From: Bacillota bacterium
Lineage (GTDB): Bacteria; Bacillota; Clostridia; Acetivibrionales; DSM-1351
Length of the DNA: 30,918 nucleotides
Direction of reading: 5' to 3'
Assembly: GCA_023443515.1 (NCBI GenBank)
Contig: JAEZUC010000073.1
Location: 1-30,918 of the forward strand
This document shows, one piece after another, positions 16,581 through 24,096 of this stretch. Position 1 is the stretch's first letter, and each line of letters opens with the position of its first letter. The notes below the pieces were generated by a model. That model ran no database searches. It was not told the DNA's origin and saw nothing but the letters and a program-made list of their open reading frames with translations. The translations under genes and the position numbers were made by a program.

Positions 16581-17024
16581 ATGAATAAAGTTGAATGTTC
16601 TGAGCAATGTTTTTTAAGTGGATTTAATTGTGCGCAAGCAGTTTTTTCTACATACTCCGGTCAATTAGGGTTAGACACTGAATTAGCTTTGAAAATTGCC
16701 GGTAGCTTCGGTGGAGGCATGGGGCTTATTGGTGAGACTTGTGGTGCGGTTACAGGTGCAATAATGTTAATCGGTTTAAAATATGGAAAGGTACGAGTTG
16801 ATGATACAGCTGCAAAGGAAAAAACCTATGCACTTGTTCAAGAATATAAGAGACAATTTGTTGAATTAAATGGTTCAGTCAGATGTAAAGATTTATTAGG
16901 TTATGATATCAGTGTCCCGGAAGAAATGAGTGTGGCTGGCGAAAAGAATCTTTTTAAAACAATTTGCCCCAAGTTGGTAAAGGATTCTTCTGAAATAGTT
17001 GAAAAATTGCTAGATTTGAAATAA
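16581..17024 (+). CDS. C_GCAxxG_C_C family (redox-associated) protein
   Basis: Small protein of 147 residues with the defining Cys pattern of this family: CSEQCFLSGFNCAQAVFSTY (C...GxNCAQAV), GGGMGLIGETCGAVTGAIM, then RCKDLLGYD and TICPKLVKDSSEI. Members are thought to be redox or electron-transfer related, but no reaction is established. ATG 16581 is preferred over ATG 16554, because AAAGGTGG lies 8 bases before 16581 and the upstream frame overlaps the marR end. It starts 17 bases after marR. Confidence 0.88.
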   Translation: MNKVECSEQCFLSGFNCAQAVFSTYSGQLGLDTELALKIAGSFGGGMGLIGETCGAVTGAIMLIGLKYGKVRVDDTAAKEKTYALVQEYKRQFVELNGSVRCKDLLGYDISVPEEMSVAGEKNLFKTICPKLVKDSSEIVEKLLDLK

Positions 17025-17029
17025 AGGGA

Positions 17030-17662
17030 GTGAATCTTATAGATAGTAAAATATATTTTAACGAAGTAGCAAATCAATGGGATACAATGCGGCAGGAATT
17101 TTTTTCAGAAGCTGTTCGGGAAAAAGCGTATAGTCTTGCAAATGTTAAAGCAGGTGAAATTGCAGCAGATATTGGAGCCGGTACGGGGTTTGTAACTGAC
17201 GGCCTTATACAAAAGGGGTTGAGAGTTATTGCTATAGACAGATCAAAAGAAATGTTGCAGCAGATGAAAAATAAATTTGGTGCAAATAGCGGAGTAGAAT
17301 ACCGACAAGGCGAAGCTGAATGTCTCCCGATTGAAAATAATTATGCAGACTATGCAATGGCGAATATGTATTTACACCACGTTGAAGAGCCTTTAAAAGC
17401 AATAAAAGAAATGGTCAGAGTACTCAAGCCGGGTGGAAAGCTTGTTATAACTGATTTGGACGAACATAATTTTGATTTTTTGAAAACTGAACACCATGAC
17501 CGCTGGATGGGATTCAAACGTGAAGATGTTAGAAATTGGTTTTCCTGTGCCGGACTAAATAACGTAGAAATAGATTGTGCCGGCGGCAATTGCTGTGCAA
17601 CCTCCGGTTGCGGATGCAACAATGCAAATATCAGTATTTTTGTTGCTTATGGAGAAAAATAA
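17030..17662 (+). CDS. Class I SAM-dependent methyltransferase with Cys-rich C-terminal tail
   Basis: UbiE/ArsM-type Rossmann methyltransferase, about 210 residues. SAM site: IAADIGAGTGFVTDGL (about 44-59), acidic end of strand 2 in AIDRSKEML, and the PIENNYADYAMANMYLHHV region. The tail holds a Cys cluster, DCAGGNCCATSGCGC (about 184-198), that could bind a thiophilic metal or metalloid. With arsenic genes nearby, arsenite methylation is a candidate role, but the usual ArsM Cys pattern is not evident. The start is ambiguous: GTG 17030 directly abuts its AAAGGG site, leaving almost no spacing. A later, non-standard ATA at 17039 would be better spaced after GGGAGTG. Confidence 0.85.
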   Translation: MNLIDSKIYFNEVANQWDTMRQEFFSEAVREKAYSLANVKAGEIAADIGAGTGFVTDGLIQKGLRVIAIDRSKEMLQQMKNKFGANSGVEYRQGEAECLPIENNYADYAMANMYLHHVEEPLKAIKEMVRVLKPGGKLVITDLDEHNFDFLKTEHHDRWMGFKREDVRNWFSCAGLNNVEIDCAGGNCCATSGCGCNNANISIFVAYGEK

Positions 17663-17700
17663 CTACTTTAATAATATTTAAAATAACTCGGGGGTATAAA

Positions 17701-17922
17701 ATGATTTGTAACAGAGAAGCTAATTTAGGAACTGAAAATAATTGCAAATGCACCTTTAAACACTGTAAAAATTGGGGTAAATGTTGTTCGTGTGTTTTAT
17801 TCCACCGTACTAAAGGAGGCTTACCGGGTTGCTTCTTCACTGAGGAAGCTGAAAAAACGGGTAACAGAGATGTAGACTTTTTTATTAAGAATGTTGGTGT
17901 GCCGTTGAAAGAATCCGATTAA
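17701..17922 (+). CDS. Small Cys-rich DUF6485-like protein
   Basis: 73 residues, function unknown. It has a cysteine spine CKCTFKHCKNWGKCCSCVLFH (about 16-36) followed by LPGCFF, the layout of the DUF6485 family, likely a metal site (zinc or iron-sulfur). ATG 17701 has GGGGG 5-9 bases upstream. The frame extends upstream to 17575 inside the methyltransferase gene, but without a start signal. It is the last gene of the MarR-controlled operon; as in the preceding protein, its Cys content suggests a redox or metal role. Confidence 0.82.
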   Translation: MICNREANLGTENNCKCTFKHCKNWGKCCSCVLFHRTKGGLPGCFFTEEAEKTGNRDVDFFIKNVGVPLKESD

Positions 17923-17924
17923 GC

Positions 17925-17974
17925 AAAACTTCAAAGGCCTGAATCCTGTACAGGATTCAGGCCTTTAAAGTTTT
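17925..17974 (+). terminator. Perfectly palindromic terminator of the MarR operon
   Basis: A perfect 34-bp palindrome (arms AAAGGCCTGAATCCTGT at 17933-17949 and its complement at 17950-17966) is extended by AAACTT/AAAGTTT pairing outside a one-base bulge, ending in TTTT. Because it is palindromic it could also stop minus-strand transcription. Confidence 0.85.
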
Positions 17975-18013
17975 ATAATGTCTATCTTTAAAAATACATT
18001 AAGGCGCATACAT

Positions 18014-18250
18014 TTACAATATGTTAAGATAGCTTCCATTACTACTGTTTCCGCCGGATATATATATTTCGTTGTTTAACACGGATATATCTTTTTTTGT
18101 ATATACAGTCTGCCAATGCCAATTGCCTTTCAATTGCAAACAGTCCATCACATAATACTACTTGCCCATCCGGTCAGGCACTTCATTTTCAGAATCATAT
18201 TTTAGTGTTGTAATTTTATTGACAAATTTACTTATATTTACTATTATTAT
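18014..18250 (-). pseudogene. Kelch-repeat (beta-propeller) C-terminal fragment, decayed
   Basis: On the minus strand, a continuous frame ends at a TAA at 18014-18016 and contains one internal TAG at 18158-18160. Before that stop it reads YDSENEVPDRMGK, and after it a clear kelch-like blade: WHWQTVYTKKDISVLNNEIY and ISGGNSSNGSYLNIL. Kelch blades typically read vlnnkIYvsGG...YLN, so this looks like the end of a propeller protein whose N-terminal part is gone. Most of it lies in the otherwise empty gap 17975-18274. Its 5' limit is unclear, as the frame fades into low-complexity AT sequence where the next promoter lies. Confidence 0.55.
18219..18247 (+). promoter_or_regulatory. Promoter of the nucleoside-type cluster
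   Basis: TTGACA (18219-18224) matches the -35 consensus fully and is 17 bases before TATTAT (18242-18247), a 5 of 6 match to the -10. The predicted start is near 18254, about 20 bases before the first ATG. No operator was recognised around it. Confidence 0.75.
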
Positions 18251-18274
18251 ATTAATTTACATAGAGAGTGAGGG

Positions 18275-19039
18275 ATGTATATCAGAGATTCGCAAGATTT
18301 AAAAAGACCCATCCCAATACAAGAATCGATTAAATGGAGAGAAGACTATTTTACCAGACTAAAGAATGACATCAAGCCTGTCAAGCCATCTGTGATGGAA
18401 GCCAAAGGGCTATCTCCTGGAAATGAGAAAACAGGAATCTCAGGTACACTGTATAAAACAGTTTTCGTTTGGAATCTTCCTCCTATAGTAACATGTCCGG
18501 GCGCATCTCAGTGGTGTTTGAATCATTGCTATAATGCAGACACGGACAGGAACATCTATCCAATTGAAGAGTGGGAGGAGAACTGGTGGTGGTTTTTAAA
18601 TCGCCCCAAGGAACTTCATGACAAAATTGTTCAACAGATTTCTCAGGCACAAAAACCCTGTGCTATAAGGTTGCATTCGTCAGGTGACTATTTTTCAAAA
18701 GAGTATATTCAATTTTGGATAGATATTATAAAGGAAGCAAGAGATACTGTGTTTTGGTCTTATACACGTTCGTGGGCATGCAAGGAATTAGTTCCATACA
18801 TAAATAAATTGTGTACTCTTGAAAGAATTCAATTATTTGCATCATGGGACGAAACTATGAGCAAGCCTCCGAGAGACTGGAGACAGAGTCTTGTTATACA
18901 TGAAGATACTAAGTATACTTACCAGGAAAGTACAGAAAATTTATTATGCCCGGAACAATTTGAGGGAAATGTCAATTGTGCTTCCTGTGGTTTTTGCATG
19001 AAACCGTTAAAGTCAAATGTAATATTCTTTTTACATTAA
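18275..19039 (+). CDS. GP88-like cysteine-rich protein
   Basis: Function unknown; 254 residues. It resembles phage-type 'gene product 88' proteins: LSPGNEKTGISGTLYKTVF, a Cys set C74-x6-C81-x3-C85 (TCPGASQWCLNHCYNAD), a central IRLHSSGDYFSKEYIQFW motif, and a C-terminal set C225-x9-C235-x2-C238-x2-C241. Seven cysteines in two groups suggest iron-sulfur or zinc binding. First gene of the cluster, 20 bases after the predicted transcription start. Its ribosome site (GAGTGAGGG) is placed very close to ATG 18275, but no better start exists. The downstream nucleoside-type enzymes suggest a catalytic redox partner role, which is inference. Confidence 0.75.
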   Translation: MYIRDSQDLKRPIPIQESIKWREDYFTRLKNDIKPVKPSVMEAKGLSPGNEKTGISGTLYKTVFVWNLPPIVTCPGASQWCLNHCYNADTDRNIYPIEEWEENWWWFLNRPKELHDKIVQQISQAQKPCAIRLHSSGDYFSKEYIQFWIDIIKEARDTVFWSYTRSWACKELVPYINKLCTLERIQLFASWDETMSKPPRDWRQSLVIHEDTKYTYQESTENLLCPEQFEGNVNCASCGFCMKPLKSNVIFFLH

Positions 19040-19051
19040 AAGGAGGAAATA

Positions 19052-20296
19052 ATGATAAATAATTTAGAACCATTTTCATTAAAGAGATTCAGTCCAAGTC
19101 CCGTATTTATTGAACATGACGGCTGGGAAATAGCAAATGAAATAATTACTGCTTTAGTAAAAAATTATAACTCGTATATAAACCCTGATTATTTCAAACT
19201 GTTTGATTCATCCAATACAGTACCTGAAAACCGTACTTTAGGGGATTTTATATCAATTGGTGGCTGTAGAGAAGACATATATTCCATAAAAAAACCGGAC
19301 ATCAATAATATACTTGAAAAGGGCAAAGTTCCGGTAACAAGTGTTAGTTCAGACTACAGAGAGAGTATAAAAAATGAATTTGAAAAGGCGATATTGGTAT
19401 TAATTTTGCCTGCCCTTGGAGCAGAAGATACCGGGATGGATAAAGAATATCTTAATAAATTTGATATTGTTATTCATACTGATACTGAAGAGAAAATAGA
19501 AAGTATACTGCAAAAGCTTGATTCTACTCTTCAGGCATATTTATCAACCTCCCACTTTTTTCCACTGCCGAGGGTAATTAACGATACTAATACCATTGGC
19601 TATGGAAAAGTTGCTGCTGAATTTTCCGAGGAAAAAAGAATCACAACCAAAAATTTTCATGATCTTTCAAATACTTTTTTTCAAAATGCCATTGACAATT
19701 ATGTGAAAAATGGCACAAAATGCCTTGAAATAGGGCCCGGGCAGGGCTGGCTAAAGAAAAATTTTGTATGGCCTGAAATAAGCTATACGGCAGTTGACAT
19801 TTCGTCAGAAATGCTTGAATACGTTGAGTCAGATAAAAAAATAAATTCAAGCATTAATGCGCTGGCAATTGCCGACAGGGAATTTGACGTTATTTTTTCT
19901 TCTTTGGGTGACCCCTTTTGCTTTCCTACGGCACTCTGCGAAATCAGGCGTGTATTAAAGGAGGATGGAGTTTTTGTTTTTAGTGCTCCTTCCCATAGCT
20001 GGATTGAAAGCATTAGACAGGCAAACTCAAAATATAAAACTCAATTTGTACTGGAAAGCTCAGAAATTGCAGAGGTATACTCATTTACCTTTTCAATAGA
20101 TACTTTAGCTGAATTGTTTCGGCTTTGCGGCTTAGAACCCATAATGTGCCAGGTGGCATTTGGTAGAGATTTACCTTCAGTTCCATATGTTGTTTCACCA
20201 GCATTTAATAAAGCTGCAGATGCCCTTGGTTGTAACATTGGAGATTTACCTGTCGTAAATATGATTGTTGCAAGGAAAATACCTTATGGCTTATGA
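19052..20296 (+). CDS. Two-domain SAM-dependent methyltransferase
   Basis: 414 residues. The C-terminal half is a class I methyltransferase: CLEIGPGQGWLKKNF (about 222-236), the acidic strand-2 end in YTAVDISSEMLEYV, then REFDVIFSSLGDPF and EIRRVLKEDGVFVFSAPS. The N-terminal 210 residues (FIEHDGWEIANEIITALVKN, VLILPALGAEDTGMDKEY) I do not recognise; they may bind the substrate. The methyl acceptor is unknown. It starts 12 bases after the previous gene, whose stop codon adjoins the AAGGAGG site, so the two are tightly coupled. Confidence 0.82.
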   Translation: MINNLEPFSLKRFSPSPVFIEHDGWEIANEIITALVKNYNSYINPDYFKLFDSSNTVPENRTLGDFISIGGCREDIYSIKKPDINNILEKGKVPVTSVSSDYRESIKNEFEKAILVLILPALGAEDTGMDKEYLNKFDIVIHTDTEEKIESILQKLDSTLQAYLSTSHFFPLPRVINDTNTIGYGKVAAEFSEEKRITTKNFHDLSNTFFQNAIDNYVKNGTKCLEIGPGQGWLKKNFVWPEISYTAVDISSEMLEYVESDKKINSSINALAIADREFDVIFSSLGDPFCFPTALCEIRRVLKEDGVFVFSAPSHSWIESIRQANSKYKTQFVLESSEIAEVYSFTFSIDTLAELFRLCGLEPIMCQVAFGRDLPSVPYVVSPAFNKAADALGCNIGDLPVVNMIVARKIPYGL

Positions 20297-20324
20297 GACC
20301 TGTCGGATATGAGGTAATATGAGC

Positions 20325-21122
20325 ATGTTGCAAATAAAGACTGATATTATGGATTCAACGAAAGAGTCAAGGAAACGAAAGATTTTGAGAACTATATTGG
20401 CACTACAGCATATGTATGATGTCGGGTTACTGGGAGGAAGCGTAATGCCCGAGGATGAGAATCCCGGACTGGAGCAAGGTTCCCTTGAAAACTATACTTA
20501 TTTTACGCTTCCAATGGCATTAAATTACCAAAGAAATTCATATAAATTGTGGGCTAGTGCAAATCAAACTTTTAAAGATATTAGAACTAAAAGTGTATTC
20601 GAACCCAAAAAGGTAGTTAAGATGGACTGTGAGCAGTTAAAATTCTTCTTAACACAGTATAACCTGGCACTTCAGCCTAATAAACAGACAGATATATGGA
20701 AAAGGATATGTGGTGCCATTGACAACCTATTTGATGGAGATATTAGAAATTTATTTATAGAAAACAAATGGAGTATACCCTCAATACTTGAATATGTGCA
20801 AAAAATCAACAAGCCTTTATTTCCTTATTTGAGCGGAGAGAAGATCTGTCACTATTGGCTGTATGTTATAGGGGAATATACTAATGCACCTTTTACAGGC
20901 AAAGAGTTTCTAAGCATTGTACCAGATACTCACATTATTCAGGCCACATTACGGTTAGAGCTCTTGAGTGGTTACAGTGAGTCGAACGTGCGACAAAAAG
21001 TCTGTCAGGTTTGGAGCGAGCTACTGGAAGAAACAGGGATAATTCCCGTTGATGTACACACTCTTCTCTGGCTTTGGAGCCGGAGTGGTTTTCCTGATTT
21101 TGAGGACTATATTCAACTCTGA
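20325..21122 (+). CDS. HhH DNA-glycosylase/Qng1-like fold protein, putative N-glycosylase
   Basis: About 265 residues; no confident family. Several features recall the HhH glycosylase superfamily and the queuosine-phosphate glycosylase Qng1 (DUF2419): an early TLPMALNYQRNSYKLW strand-like segment, FPYLSGEKICHYWLYVIGEY (possible HhH region), VPDTHIIQATLRLELLSG with Asp201 and His203, and GIIPVDVHTLLWLWSRSGF with Asp243 and His245. Either Asp could act in cleaving an N-glycosidic bond. ATG 20325 is preferred: GAGGT at 20311-20315 is 9 bases before it but only 3 before ATG 20319. In a cluster full of nucleoside enzymes, breaking a base-sugar bond would be sensible; the assignment rests on motif shape only. 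Confidence 0.6.
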   Translation: MLQIKTDIMDSTKESRKRKILRTILALQHMYDVGLLGGSVMPEDENPGLEQGSLENYTYFTLPMALNYQRNSYKLWASANQTFKDIRTKSVFEPKKVVKMDCEQLKFFLTQYNLALQPNKQTDIWKRICGAIDNLFDGDIRNLFIENKWSIPSILEYVQKINKPLFPYLSGEKICHYWLYVIGEYTNAPFTGKEFLSIVPDTHIIQATLRLELLSGYSESNVRQKVCQVWSELLEETGIIPVDVHTLLWLWSRSGFPDFEDYIQL

Positions 21123-21140
21123 TTTTATAGGGGGAAATGT

Positions 21141-22238
21141 ATGATTTTGTATAAAGTAGGATGCAATTTTGATTATGAATTAATATATGGTCTTACTGAG
21201 CTGAATAAAATTGACCCAAAAGTAAAGGTCAATGAGCTTTACGGGTCGGACAGGCAGCATGCCTATCTCACGGCCAGACCTGACTTCCGGTTGGTTGATA
21301 TTGATATGAATAGTTTCGGGAAATATGTTAAATGTTGCAGAGATGCGGGAATCCGGTTTAATTATACTATGAATACTATTTATCCAGGTTCAAAAAGGGA
21401 ATTGAATTCAAGATGGAATGAAATAAAGGATTTTGTTAAGTATCTTGAAAGTCTGGGAGTAGAAATAGTTACAGTTTCCAATCCCTTACTGGCTGTATTA
21501 GTGAGAGAAGCTTCATGTACTATTCAGATTGAGGTCAGCACAGTTGCACATATCGATACAGTATCACAAATTGCTGTGTGGAAAGATAAATTCAATGTTT
21601 CAAAGGTATGTGGCAACCTGCTAAAAAATAGATCCATCAAATTTTTAAGAAATGCTGCCACATGGTGTAACAAAAACGACATTGTATATGACCTTATGGT
21701 TAATGAATTCTGTGGCAACGCCGGGATTTTAGGAAAGAATACTTATGGAACACACTGTATATACAGAGACAGTTGCTACCAGTGTCATGCGGAAAATATC
21801 AGTTTGGAAGATGCCCAGCTGATTTATAATTATCCTTATGATTATTGCATCTCATCAAGAAACAGTGATTTTTCCTCTTGGCTTAAAATGAGGTTTATCC
21901 GTCCTGAAGATATTGAAAAGTATGAGGGCATCGGTATTAATAACTTTAAGATAACAGGCCGTACAGGGGGGACTGAATATATACTTAAGGTAGTCGAAGG
22001 CTATATAAGGAAATCATGGAATGGGAATTTGCTTTCGTTATGGAAACAACTGGAGACAATTTATTCAAATGAAAATGAGCTTGAATTCAAACAAACTACA
22101 TTAATTGATAATAAAAAGCTAAATGGCTTCATTGATTATTGGTTTGACAATTTAAATCATGAATGTGCTGATGAGATTTGTGGAGCTACATGTTCGTACT
22201 GCAATGACTTTTATTATAGTAAAACAAGGATAATATAG
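21141..22238 (+). CDS. U32-family protein (UbiU/UbiV/RlhA-type), first of two
   Basis: 365 residues of the peptidase U32 superfamily, whose characterised members UbiU/UbiV, RlhA and TrhP carry out oxygen-independent hydroxylations, some on RNA bases. Visible landmarks: ELYGSDRQHAYLTARPDFRL, an EIVTVSNPLLAVLV strand, IEVSTVAHIDT, and VNEFCGNAGILGKNTYGTHC. The putative iron-sulfur ligands are Cys191, Cys206, Cys212 and Cys215. RFIRPEDIEKYEGIGINNFK matches the usual U32 C-terminal barrel segment, and KITGRTGG follows. A second Cys set lies at the end: C342-x4-C347-x3-C351-x2-C354. It follows the previous gene by 18 bases with a GGGGG ribosome site. A role as a protease is unlikely. Confidence 0.85.
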   Translation: MILYKVGCNFDYELIYGLTELNKIDPKVKVNELYGSDRQHAYLTARPDFRLVDIDMNSFGKYVKCCRDAGIRFNYTMNTIYPGSKRELNSRWNEIKDFVKYLESLGVEIVTVSNPLLAVLVREASCTIQIEVSTVAHIDTVSQIAVWKDKFNVSKVCGNLLKNRSIKFLRNAATWCNKNDIVYDLMVNEFCGNAGILGKNTYGTHCIYRDSCYQCHAENISLEDAQLIYNYPYDYCISSRNSDFSSWLKMRFIRPEDIEKYEGIGINNFKITGRTGGTEYILKVVEGYIRKSWNGNLLSLWKQLETIYSNENELEFKQTTLIDNKKLNGFIDYWFDNLNHECADEICGATCSYCNDFYYSKTRII

Positions 22239-22255
22239 ATTGGAGCTAACGGGCT

Positions 22256-22801
22256 ATGAGAAAAAGTATTGGCATTGATCTGGATTCTACATTAAACTGT
22301 CTTGTTGAGTATTGGTTGGAGGTTTACAATATCGAATACGACGACTGTCTTACGCCGGAGGATATAACCGGCTGGGATATGCAACAATTTGTCAAAGAAT
22401 CCTGTGGACCAAAAATCTATGACTACATATTACGCCCAGGTACTTTCACAAACCTTATGGTACAGAGTTATTCTCAAAAAGTAACAAAATTTCTATCACA
22501 ATATTATGACTTATATATTGTAACAGCGTATCATTGGAAGAACTGCGCTGATAAGGCACAATGGATTATTGAACATTTTTCGCATATTGACAGTGATAGA
22601 ATAATATTTTGTAACAACAAAGGATTAATATGCACAGACTATTTAATTGATGACGGCCCGCATAATTTAGAAGCTTTCAAGGGTAACGGGATATTATTCG
22701 ATGCTCCTTGGAATAGGTTTTTGGGTGATAAATTTTTAAGAGTTAAAAACTGGCTTGAAGTTGAGAGCTATTTCAAGGCAATTCTGAGCAACACAAAATG
22801 A
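22256..22801 (+). CDS. 5'(3')-deoxyribonucleotidase-like HAD phosphatase (NT5C type)
   Basis: 181 residues. HAD motif I is IGIDLDSTL (Asp8, Asp10, Thr12); motif II TAYHW and the motif III/IV region DYLIDDGPHNLEAF complete the phosphatase core. Length and the DGPHN motif match the bacterial 5'(3')-deoxyribonucleotidase family, which dephosphorylates (deoxy)nucleoside monophosphates. It starts 17 bases after the U32 gene with a GGAG site about 10 bases upstream. In this cluster it could release a modified nucleoside from its monophosphate or drain competing nucleotides. Confidence 0.85.
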   Translation: MRKSIGIDLDSTLNCLVEYWLEVYNIEYDDCLTPEDITGWDMQQFVKESCGPKIYDYILRPGTFTNLMVQSYSQKVTKFLSQYYDLYIVTAYHWKNCADKAQWIIEHFSHIDSDRIIFCNNKGLICTDYLIDDGPHNLEAFKGNGILFDAPWNRFLGDKFLRVKNWLEVESYFKAILSNTK

Positions 22802-22820
22802 TATTTATAAGGAGTATTAT

Positions 22821-23402
22821 ATGGAAATTTTCGGTTTATCAGTTTTTGATTTAAGCGGTACCATTATTGCAATTATTTCAGTAGTCTTTATGGTTAAAAA
22901 GAGTATGTGGTATTGGTATTTAAGTATTGTATGTAATATATTATGGTGCATACTGTTTTTGAATAATTCCATTTATATTTCGGCTGGTCTTCAGGTCACT
23001 TACATACTATTTTCCATTTACGGGATCACCCGATGGTTGCTGGAAAAAAGGAATAAGCAAATACCAAAATATCTTGAGTATACAGGGGGTACCATAGCAT
23101 TGCTAATACTCCTTATAGCTATAGTAAATACAAAATTTACGAATATATATAATTTTCTGGAGCTTTGTGCCATATGTCTTTTAGTTGTGGCAAATTGGCT
23201 TACTGCAAAAAAAATCAACAGTTGTTGGTACTTTTGGATGATTGGAGATGCAGTGTTTGCAGTATTCCTATATAACAAAGCAATATATGCAACATTTTTT
23301 ACTCAGATTGTCTTTTGCATTTTATCTGTATGGGGCCTGTGGGAATGGAAATCAACTGAAAGAAACTCAAAGATTGATAGCCGGGAAGTCGAAATAAAAT
23401 AA
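22821..23402 (+). CDS. PnuC-family nucleoside transporter
   Basis: 193 residues with seven likely membrane helices, the size and layout of PnuC proteins, which carry nicotinamide riboside or related (deoxy)nucleosides by facilitated diffusion with kinase trapping. Recognisable segments: WYWYLSIVCNILWCILF, ISAGLQVTYILFSIYGITRW, NWLTAKKINSCWYFWMIGDA and FTQIVFCILSVWGLWEWKS. AAGGAG lies 8 bases before the ATG. The next gene is a deoxynucleoside kinase, so a deoxynucleoside carrier (PnuN-like) is a better guess than nicotinamide riboside; the gene could also export a product. Confidence 0.88.
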   Translation: MEIFGLSVFDLSGTIIAIISVVFMVKKSMWYWYLSIVCNILWCILFLNNSIYISAGLQVTYILFSIYGITRWLLEKRNKQIPKYLEYTGGTIALLILLIAIVNTKFTNIYNFLELCAICLLVVANWLTAKKINSCWYFWMIGDAVFAVFLYNKAIYATFFTQIVFCILSVWGLWEWKSTERNSKIDSREVEIK

Positions 23403-23422
23403 GCAAGGAGCATACTGACAGA

Positions 23423-24028
23423 ATGTATATACTTATTACAGGTTGCACAGGAGTGGGAAAGACAACTTTTGCCAATTTGATTGCCAGCACATATGACAGT
23501 GTTAAGGTGCTACAAGAACCTTTTGACCACAATCCCTACATAGAAGACTCTTATAGAGATACAGAGCACTGGGGATTGCATTCACAATTGTTTTTCCTAA
23601 GCCAGTTTTATAAGCAGCATACATTTATTAAACAGGAAAAAGGAAACATCGTTCAGGAAAGAAGTGTTTTTGAATGTGCTGAGATATTTATAAAATATTA
23701 TTTTAAGATAGGCAAAATGTTAAAACGGGATCGGGATCTTTTCATGGAAATATATGATATTCTGGAGAATTCAATTACTAGAAAGCCCGATTTGATATTT
23801 TATTTAAAAGCATCAGCACATTCTTTGCTAAGCAGGGTAAAAAAGCGGGGCCGGGATTTTGAAAAGTACATAACCTATGAGCTGTTGGATATACAAAACT
23901 CTCTATATGAAGAGTGGATTCAAAAAATTGGTGATAGCATCCCGGTTATACAAATTGATGTTGATGAACACGACCTGCTAAATGACCCCCAGGATATATT
24001 AGAGCTGTTGAAAACTCTGAAGCTATAA
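23423..24028 (+). CDS. Deoxynucleoside kinase (dNK family)
   Basis: 201 residues, the normal length of bacterial deoxyadenosine/deoxyguanosine kinases. P-loop GCTGVGKTT (residues 7-15), LQEPFDHNPYIEDSY (acidic residue for the 5'-OH base), QERSVFECAEIF (ERS/DRS motif, about 77-88) and a lid KKRGRDFEKYI (about 138-148, Arg-rich). It phosphorylates a deoxynucleoside using ATP. AAGGAG lies 12 bases before the ATG. Together with the PnuC-like gene immediately upstream it makes an uptake-and-trap pair. Base preference cannot be read from the motifs. Confidence 0.9.
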   Translation: MYILITGCTGVGKTTFANLIASTYDSVKVLQEPFDHNPYIEDSYRDTEHWGLHSQLFFLSQFYKQHTFIKQEKGNIVQERSVFECAEIFIKYYFKIGKMLKRDRDLFMEIYDILENSITRKPDLIFYLKASAHSLLSRVKKRGRDFEKYITYELLDIQNSLYEEWIQKIGDSIPVIQIDVDEHDLLNDPQDILELLKTLKL

Positions 24029-24096
24029 TTCTTTATGGTTTATACAAAGCATTATTATTTTTATTTATCAAATGAAATTCTGTTGGAGAAAACAAT

